This document shows positions 1-7,669 of a stretch of DNA of 18,196 nt, piece after piece. The stretch is from NCBI GenBank assembly GCA_036244855.1, contig BQKZ01002948.1:68663-86858 (forward strand). Direction: 5' to 3'. The stretch comes from Temnopleurus reevesii. Taxonomy: Eukaryota; Echinodermata; Echinoidea; Temnopleuroida; Temnopleuridae. Each line of letters starts with the position of its first letter. Position 1 is the stretch's first letter. Made by a program: the position numbers and the translations under genes. Under the pieces are notes generated by a model. The model had not been told where the DNA came from and did no database searches. It worked only from the letters and a program-made list of their open reading frames with translations.

Positions 1-250
1 CCCCCCCCCCCCCTCTGTAAGTTTTTCTTTTTTTTTAATAGGGAACTATGGGAGAAAAGACAATGAAATATAAGTACCTTTTTTTCTCTCTTATTTTGTT
101 GTTGTTTGTTTTGCTTGGCGGGTCTAGTCCGATAACTGATTACTTTTCTGTTTGTCAATTAGCCCCATGGATCTCAATATCCAAAATTGTTCTGCTTTTT
201 TTTTGGGGGGTTAAGAATTTTTACATCCCCCCCCCCCCCTACGCCTTCGT
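1..250. other. Low-complexity left edge, no gene
   Basis: Begins with 13 C and has a second run of 13 C at 227-239. A + strand reading frame from 48 has a hydrophobic start, but it runs into the poly-C (giving prolines) and into the tandem repeat, so it is not called as a gene. Confidence 0.6.
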
Positions 251-818
251 CCAAATTAAGTGCAATTATGCGCCTGTGAAAATTGGAATTACATATCATG
301 GAAGATTCACGTTCAAATTGAATATCAGAATTACCTGAAAAAAAACGTAATATTTGAACTTGTACATTCATGTTTGTTGAATGTAAATTGTTAAAAGTTG
401 ATTGTTGATTAATTAAAGTTCAAGTGTCATGATTTTAAGTGCAATTATGGATATGCGCGTGTGATAATTGGAATTTAATATCACAGAAGTGAGATTCACG
501 TTGAAATTGCATATTGAAATTATCTGAAAAAACGTTACATGTAACACGAACTTGTACATTCGTGTTTACCGAATGTAAATTGTTAAAAGCTGATTGTTGA
601 TTAATTCAAGTTCAAGTTTCATGATTTTAAGTGCAATCATGGATATGCGCGTGTGAGAATTGGAATTGCATATCATAGAAGTGAGGTTCACTTTGAAATT
701 GAATATTGAAATTTTATGAAAAACGTGCTGCTTTGAACTTGTACATTCATGTTTACTGAATGTAAATTGTTAAAGGCTGATTTTTTTTTATTATTTCAAG
801 TTCAAGTTTCATGATTGT
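251..818. repeat. Tandem repeat, about three units of 179-192 bp
   Basis: The word TGCAATTATG (or TGCAATCATG) recurs at 261, 440 and 632, and each time it is followed in the same order by a GCGC(C/G)TGTG word, GAATT...ATATCA, GATTCAC/GGTTCAC, TGAAAAAACG-like, GAACTTGTACATTC, GAATGTAAATTGTTAAA and AAGTTCAAGT blocks. Units differ by scattered substitutions and small indels, so this is an old array. Each unit contains a short hairpin-capable block (TACATTC...GAATGTA). No coding capacity. It could be a piece of a satellite or the internal repeat of a mobile element. Confidence 0.88.
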
Positions 819-830
819 CCATAAATCATA

Positions 831-1364
831 CTGTGATATATGTACAAACGGAAAAATTAACAAATCATTGTAAATTAAACGATATGAAGCAATACAAAAC
901 TAGTACAAGGCAGTACGTATAGTATATGAAACACGGGATAAATGAAGGTATTCAACATCACATTTTTCTTCTTCTATTAAATAAGCCCCTCATCTGCTCA
1001 TCGCATAAAGTGGAGGGAGCTATAAAAAAAAAAGCCTCAAAATAAATAAATAATAATCAGCGTTCAATTGAACAATACAACAGAATTCAATGAAAATAGA
1101 AACCTTATTCTTGCCATTCTTATATAATGCACTGAACACCTTTGGTCACACTTTTGGATATGTCATTCATTTTAATTTTTCAACATAATTCAATTTCATT
1201 TCAAAAGTAAGTAATTTTAAGTAATTTGGATGATTGAAAATTGGACAAATTATTACCGAGTATATTTCTGAAATACGCCCTTAAAACTTATGCATGTTTG
1301 CATTTTATTTGTCGTCATATTAATATTTTCTTTCTCTAATGTTTCTATGTTTTCCTCTATTTTG
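831..1364. other. AT-rich intergenic stretch, no feature seen
   Basis: AT-rich sequence with no extended frame, no splice-flanked exon recognisable as a known protein, and no strong repeat by eye. Confidence 0.5.
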
Positions 1365-1440
1365 TTAAGCGCACAGGGACGTCTCTACGTATTTTGCGCT
1401 ATATAAAAATATCATTATTATTATTATTATTATTATTATT
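1365..1440 (+). mobile_element. Retroposon 3' tail ending in (ATT)n
   Basis: Contains GCGCTATATAAAA followed by a (ATT)n run ending at about 1440. This GCGCTATATAAA plus (ATT)n arrangement is the kind of 3' tail seen on many deuterostome SINEs and LINEs. That is family knowledge, not a database match. The body upstream cannot be delimited by eye. Confidence 0.5.
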
Positions 1441-1614
1441 TTCTCCCTCTGTCTACTGGAAAATTATTCAAATCAATTTCTTTGCAAATATCAAACACCC
1501 TCTTCAGTTCTCTACATTTTCTCTTGTTTAAACAATGTAGCCAGCCATCGGCACGGTACAATGAATTGAATAAATATTTGATTCAGGTTCCACAAATGGT
1601 TGCGTTCAATTTTC

Positions 1615-1655
1615 CAATAATGATAATAATATATGTAATTTATATAGCGCACATT
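1615..1655 (-). mobile_element. Second retroposon tail, opposite orientation
   Basis: Read on the minus strand this gives GTGCGCTATATAAAT followed by ATTATTATCATT, matching the tail at 1381-1440. The two tails face each other about 200 bp apart, so they are separate insertions or an inverted pair. Confidence 0.45.
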
Positions 1656-1659
1656 GAAA

Positions 1660-3341
1660 CTTGATGAAGTATCAAATATCAAGTAAATCGCCGTAAAACA
1701 ACATATCATGGCATGTTTCAGTACTGTCGGACGACTAGGGAGATGTCATGAATGGAGCGACAACTCAGAGTCATGAATGTGAAACACCAAAAGATGAACA
1801 ATACAACATACAGGGCGATCCTTTGATGTCCGAGGTTCCATGCCGCCAAATACGACTGGAGTGATTTTAAGATATCAACCAATCTAAAAATTTAGGATGC
1901 GCAGTACATTTAGGGTAAAAATGAACACGAGTTACAAATGTGCAGTTGTATTAATAATAATTTTGGAACATAATCTTAATTTAAAAGTCTCACTGTGTAT
2001 TATTTGATGAGATATAGCTAAGAAACTAAAATTTACATGGACTCTTATACAGATTTAAGTGTGTTCCGATTACTTCCGATCGTTATAGTTTATACATTTA
2101 TTTATTAAGATATTGTTCTATCAAGTACCTGAAGGCCATTCGTGCACAATAATGCCCACTTGTAGAAATCATTGTTATAATTCTTGCAAATTCTGGTCGC
2201 TGGTACCAAGTTTCACTTAATCTGTGTGCTTATTCATGTGCGGTACTTGTTCAGCGAAAACCTGAGAAAATATAATTACCATCACAATAAAACTTTCGTT
2301 ATTGTTGACGAATAATGGATATTCTAGCAACGGGTTCAGTGATTATTCTCCGTCCTGATGAAGCGTTTTAGGAAGTACATAATTTGCCAGCATTTTTGTC
2401 ATTCTTTAAGACGTGGCTTGGATGCTAGATCTGAGGCGAGCGCTTACCTGTGACTCCAGTTCATCTCCTTCGTACGACTAAGTCATGTAGTGTGCGTTGG
2501 CCATAAGACGTCAGGAACGTCTTGCGCCACCCTCTCAACATAGACACTGGCGTTGACACGACTATGTTAGGAGGATGGTACAAGTAGTTAAGACGTCTTA
2601 CCAGGAAGCGGGTGCTAAGACTATTTTGTGCAATTGGTCCAAGGCATCTTACTTGAACGGGATGGACACAATTTTTGCGCGGGGGGGGGGGGGGGGCGTG
2701 TTGTGCCTCTCTTCTATGCCTCTTGTATTGTTATTTTATCATGTTTTTTTCACATTTTGCGGTGGAATTGTCCGACTATGCTTCTGCCTTAGATGTAGAA
2801 GTATCATCAATTAGTCATAATTCCTATCGAGGTAAACTCTAAGAAAGAGTTTTTTTTCAGTTTGATTGTTCAAAGCGAAAAAGAATAACAATTATTTTCA
2901 TTTGCAAGTATTCTTCTCACGAAAAATAAACGAAGATCCTTTTGAACCATGCTTAACATTTTCATCACATCATATTTACAATGATCTCACCAATTCTTTT
3001 TAAAGGAATCTACATCAGACAGAAAATAATGGGGGATTCTATATTAAAAATATCCAGAGCAAAAATGTGGATATATATTTTTTCCGTCCTGATGACTATA
3101 TAATATGATTTTAATATCCGCCATATTCATAGAAAGCAATGGGGTATGTCATAAGGATACGACTGCTATCAGGAGCAATTCATTGTTCTTTATCTGAAAT
3201 AGATGGAAATGCATTTTATGACAAACAAAGTTGGTTGGAGCCAGAACGGAGCCCTACACCCTCCTCTTCCTCCTCGGTAGTTAGGGACCCCAAATTCTAG
3301 GTAAATGGGTCTCATATAAATTTGAGCTGATGTCCTTTTTG
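1660..3341. other. Intergenic, no gene recognised
   Basis: No frame with recognisable protein similarity and no convincing exon. It includes a 16-G run at 2681-2696 and a small perfect palindrome TAAGACGTCTTA at about 2588. An 18-bp word at 2530-2547, read on the minus strand, also occurs in the SINE-associated region at 10506 with one mismatch, so some of this stretch may be decayed retroposon. Confidence 0.5.
2681..2696. repeat. Poly-G run (16 G)
   Basis: Uninterrupted G homopolymer. The neighbouring reading frame translates it as glycine and is not a gene. Length is likely to be imprecise in the assembly. Confidence 0.95.
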
Positions 3342-3480
3342 TAAAGCCCCGGTCACATAGGACCCCGGGAGCAACACGATTCACCCCCGACTCTTTGTTA
3401 ATTCACTGCAGTTAACTGCCTCAAACAACGAGTCGGGGTGAATCGTGTTGCTTCCGGAGTCCTATGTGACTGGGGCTTTA
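3342..3480. mobile_element. Palindromic MITE-like element, copy 1
   Basis: Starts TAAAGCCCCGGTCACATAGG and ends with its near reverse complement, CCTATGTGACTGGGGCTTTA. The arms pair over nearly their whole length (about 55 bp each) around a GTTAATTC...GTTAAC core. It has no coding capacity. Two more copies with the same termini and core lie at 8091-8223 and 10543-10676. TA at both tips would fit a Tc1/mariner-type target duplication, but the TA is palindromic with the tips, so the call is tentative. Confidence 0.85.
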
Positions 3481-3666
3481 ACGTACATTTATTTCAGGGG
3501 CTTGTTAACTCCTCAGGAGGAAGCTAGAGCAAAACGGATGTATTTGGTCGATCGCCTCCACTCCAGCTATGCTCTCTATCCGAGCGTCTTCCTTCTAGTC
3601 TCTCTCTATGTACATTCTGCAAGGCTTGAGTGTGAATCATTGTTTTGTCCAACTTCTCGATCATCC

Positions 3667-3896
3667 AGTTGAAGACTCTGTGATCTGCTAGCATATTAAT
3701 GCACACAAAGGGACTGCATAGCCCTCTACCACAGAGTCCTTACATAATCCTCTGATCATGGTTACCTCTCTGACCGCGGCTCTACACGATAAGAGGGGTA
3801 AGCATGATCAGAGGGTTATGTAAGGACTTTTTGGTTGAGTGATATGCAGTCCCTGTGTGTGCAGATGTGCTATCAGATCACACATAGTCCTCAACT
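3667..3896. mobile_element. Foldback element with arms of about 95 bp
   Basis: The left arm (3667 to about 3760: AGTTGAAGACT, GTGATCTGCTAGCA, GGGACTGCATA, AGTCCTTACATAATCCTCTG, ATCATG) is matched in reverse complement by the right arm (about 3800-3896: CATGATCAGAGGG, TTATGTAAGGACT, TATGCAGTCCC, CAGATCAC, AGTCCTCAACT). A few mismatches and one short indel are present. Unrelated in sequence to the 3342 family. A (CT)n tract begins about 10 bp beyond its right end. Confidence 0.8.
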
Positions 3897-3903
3897 CGAC
3901 TAA

Positions 3904-3906
<3 letters not shown>

Positions 3907-3967
<61 letters not shown>
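3907..3967. repeat. (CT)n dinucleotide microsatellite
   Basis: About 30 uninterrupted CT units. Confidence 0.97.
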
Positions 3968-3970
<3 letters not shown>

Positions 3971-5667
3971 CGATATCACAGCAATTACGTAATGCAGGAT
4001 TCGGAAGATGAGTCAGAATTGGACTACCTATAACTGGTATTCTGCGAAAATGATGGTTTGAAAAGTGGCGTTTGAAATTCTTCTTTCTTTCACATTTGAC
4101 CGGACACGCGACGTCAAATGATCTATCAAAATTATCTCCAACATACCTTAAGATCTATTCAAAGTCTTATTGTCATGGTAATCACACCAGGTAATTTTTC
4201 CGCCATTTGTCGAGAAGGAAAGCGGACACAACGAAATAACATTTTCATGACTGCAGGAAATATTTCACAGCTCACGGATCAGTGACGCCATTCACTGGTC
4301 CCATATTGTTGCGATGGCTTAACTCCAGCTCCAGCAAACCAAAGCCGTACGATCGACGAAAACGCTTTTTAAAAGTTTCCAGTGAGTGCCCATGAAGAAT
4401 TCATGACCCCTGAATTTGTTGTCGTTATTCTCAAAATAACACCATAATTGCACAGCGAAAGCAAAATTACAGATTCTATAGTATTTCATCGCGAAGGATT
4501 CAAAGACTAGGAATGTTCTGTGATTCTCGAAATAGTTTTAATTCGCTATCTTGCGAAGATGAAGGGGAGTTGTGGGGACTTTTCGAGTGTGTATATAAAC
4601 GTTTCCGGTTTTGCTAGCTAGCCGCTATTGACAATAGATGCGTGCACCCGATCAGCTTCAGAACGAACTTATATAACGTGGAAAACTTGTCTACATTTGT
4701 CATAAATTCATCACAATAATATTGAACCACTGCGATAAAGAAAACGGAGGAGTATTCACGATTTGGAAACATGGATATATAAGTGCAAACATAAATCATG
4801 CCGTTCAGATGGATGATGATTTGAAACTACAACGAATCAAAGTTGATTGAGGAATGCACCGAAAAATACCGATGTATATTACGTCATCGTGTTAAATCAC
4901 ACAGATACAAACAGCAGTATATATATAGTTAAATCATGGATGGTTCTCACTTGTGCTTGTTAAGAATATTCTTTTGAGATATCAGATGAACTAACATCAT
5001 GCCAAGAGATGTCATTTGGAGCAAGCAGATATGGCCCATCGAGTGCCTAATTGGGAAAAAAGCATTTTATTCACGGAGCAGTTCGTAAACTTTACTTTTT
5101 ATAGGAGCATAGCCTATAGAAACGTGATAGAAGAATGATTCATAATACTTACCTTATTTATAAGTGGAGTTGAATGTGAATACTGATTTTCATAACCAGG
5201 AATGATCTGAAGAGGCATGGAAGACTGAAAGATCACTTAATCATTTCACATCTTACCACGAAAGCACCGTCAATTGAAGAATGACAAATTTTTCACAAGG
5301 AGGGGTATAAAAACTTCTCGAAGTCGTGGATATGAATATTATTAGCTGCTTCCATTGTAATTCATTAATTTTGTTTTGTATCAAAGACCTTTTTTTTTTA
5401 CTATCCAGGAGTAGGAATGTCGGTTGATTCATTGCAGACTTTGATACCATCCCATTTTCGATGTCTTATTTTTCGAGACATCAATCTGTTATTGCATTGG
5501 AAAGATTAGAGGAACTGTATTTGTCTTCAATGTCACCATCATCGTGTTCTTAAGTGAACCTGAATCTGGAATGTTTTAGATGGTGCTATTGTGAGTGTTC
5601 ATCCTATACATCTGGTCGTGCGGAACTCATAAAAGTTCTCTAAACTGTGTTTTAGCTTGTTCTGAAT
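3968..5667. other. Intergenic, upstream of the receptor gene
   Basis: No exon recognised. TATATAAA at 4592 and an ATF/CREB-type word TTACGTCA near 4878 are present, but at this AT content both may be chance, and no downstream exon can be tied to them. If the receptor has an upstream untranslated exon, it could lie here. Confidence 0.4.
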
Positions 5668-5714
<47 letters not shown>

Positions 5715-5845
5715 TTAGACCATAATCCACTACACGCCACAACTACCACCACCACACACCACTACTTGTACCATCATCATCTCCACCACAACCACTACCA
5801 TCCTCATCACCATCCTCATCATCATCATCATCATATCATCATTAT

Positions 5846-5890
<45 letters not shown>

Positions 5891-5970
5891 AATCACCACA
5901 CGCCACCACTGCAATCCACCCCACAAGCAAACAATACTACCACCACCACTACCACCAACAAACTAAGCAC

Positions 5971-6035
<65 letters not shown>

Positions 6036-6180
6036 CAACCACCACATGCCGTCGCCACCACCACCACCACCACCTCTATCGTCATCGTAATCATTACCAT
6101 CAACACTACCACAACCATCACAAGCAACTACCACCACCACCACCGTCATCATCATCATCGTCACCACCCACCGCCGCCAT
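5668..6180. repeat. (CAT)n/(CAC)n microsatellite block upstream of the receptor exon 1
   Basis: Three pure (CAT)n runs (about 5668-5714, 5848-5890 and 5970-6033) are separated by impure CAC/CAT/CCA sequence reaching to within about 40 bp of the receptor start codon. The frames through it encode poly-His or, antisense, poly-Asp/Met and are artefacts. If the first exon includes 5' UTR, part of this C-rich tract would be transcribed. Confidence 0.93.
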
Positions 6181-6221
6181 TACCAGTGTCGTCACCACTT
6201 ACAAATTCACCATCTTCCAAG

Positions 6222-6572
6222 ATGTCCAACACGACGACGGAAAACATATCATGCGTGAACTACATGAAGACCTCGATCGCACCGGAGGACTGCGAATTCG
6301 TCAAGACGGCAGCCCTCGTGTTCGTCATCCTCAGCATCCTCCTCATCGTCTGGGGGCTCTTCAACAACATCCTCATCCTCGTCGTCGTCTTCTCCAAAGG
6401 CAAGCAGATGAGGACGGTGCCGAACCTCGTCATCGCCAACATGGCGTTCCTTGGTGTTCTCTTTCTCGTCATCGTCAGTGGTGGGAACATGCTGAACGTC
6501 AGCCAGGTAGCCTTCCAGATCGACTTCCACGTGACTGACTCCGTCGGAAATGCCTTGTTCTATTTCCAGATC
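6222..6572 (+). CDS. Receptor exon 1 (N-terminus, TM1, TM2, start of TM3)
   Basis: 117 codons ending in phase 0 at CAG-ATC, followed by donor GTAAGT. Encodes a short N-terminus with two N-glycosylation sequons and two cysteines (C11, C24), TM1 (about 30-56, with the F-N-N-I-L form of the GN motif), the K-G-K-Q-M-R intracellular loop, TM2 (about 68-88) and the first part of TM3. In TM2 the N2.45 context is intact (NLVIAN), but the position five residues further, normally Asp2.50, is Gly78. The 60 bp upstream lies in CAC/CAT repeat, so the 5' UTR is undefined. The last 32 bp of this exon are repeated exactly at 7708-7739. Confidence 0.88.
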
Positions 6573-7626
6573 GTAAGTCAGAATTGTACTAGCAGATTTA
6601 ATGTACATTTTAGGTCGGAGTAACCTATCTCCTTGAGCGTTCCTTTTAATCGTGTTAGCTCATTGTAAAAAGAATTTGATTTCCTTATAAGGTAGAAACT
6701 TGTTGACACGAGTTATCATGGTTATTATTGACCAACTCATTTTGCTCTCTATTGATCCAAATCAGTTACTGTTTCAATTTACGGTTTATCGAAGTTCTTA
6801 TTCCAATTTTTTACTTGACGTTTTATTGCAAAAACGTTGTGACGAAAGCAGCTTGAAATTGAATAGCACCCAAATTATATCACATAATTACTTTCCATAT
6901 TTTGTTATTAAAGTGGGGTTTTGACCGTCTTGGAGTAACAAATTTTTTAACATACAAGATGTCCAAATATTTTTATTTTTTATTCTCATTTACCAAATTC
7001 ATATCTTGAATCAAATGTCAAAATCAATCTTGAATTTTAGATCTCAATCTTGAATCATACATACTAGATAAATGAGGTTCCATATTCTTTATTGGTCGGC
7101 CATCATGTTTTTAGGGTATCGTTGTATTCTGGATGTATTGTATGATTTTTTTCTGTTTCCCACACAGTATGTTGCCGTGGCATCATTTACAACACTTCTT
7201 GTGCTCGGGTTCGACAGGTATCTGGCGATCGTTCATCCACTCAGGTCCCGAGGCTGGCGAACAAAGAAGAGAGCAATGATAGCTAACCTTGTTGTCTGGA
7301 TAGGTAGGGAATAAGAAAATGATGATGATGATGATGATAATAATAATGGTGGTGATGGTGATGATGGTGGTGGTGATGGGGGTTGTAATGATGATGCTGG
7401 TAAACATGACAATGATGATGAATACGAAGATGATGATGATGATGATGAAGTGGTGTTTCGATAGATACCTGGCGATCGTTCATCCACACAGGTCGCGGGG
7501 CTAGATAACAAGGAAAAGAGATATGATGCCTATCCTCGTTGTAAGGATAGGTAGGAGGATAAGAAAATGATGATAATAATGATGAGGGTTGGTGATGGTG
7601 GTGGTGGTGGAGAAGAAGAAAAAGAA

Positions 7627-7669
<43 letters not shown>

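Noticed and set aside
48..338. 96-codon + frame with a hydrophobic, signal-peptide-like start
   Set aside because: It crosses a 13-C homopolymer (poly-Pro) and runs into the tandem repeat; no recognisable protein and no exon signals.
251..818. CRISPR array
   Set aside because: The repeats are long contiguous tandem units without unique spacers, and the DNA is eukaryotic.
2575..2814. 79-codon + frame
   Set aside because: Contains a poly-G run read as glycine; composition and lack of similarity suggest a chance frame.
4592..4599. TATATAAA as the receptor promoter
   Set aside because: It is 1.6 kb from the ATG in AT-rich DNA, with no linked exon; chance occurrence is likely.
5595..5966. Histidine-rich 123-codon frame and its Asp/Met-rich antisense
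   Set aside because: Both are direct translations of (CAT)n/(CAC)n repeats.
6186..6221. Extension of the receptor upstream of the ATG at 6222
   Set aside because: The frame is open, but the only upstream start is GTG, which is not expected in a nuclear eukaryotic gene.
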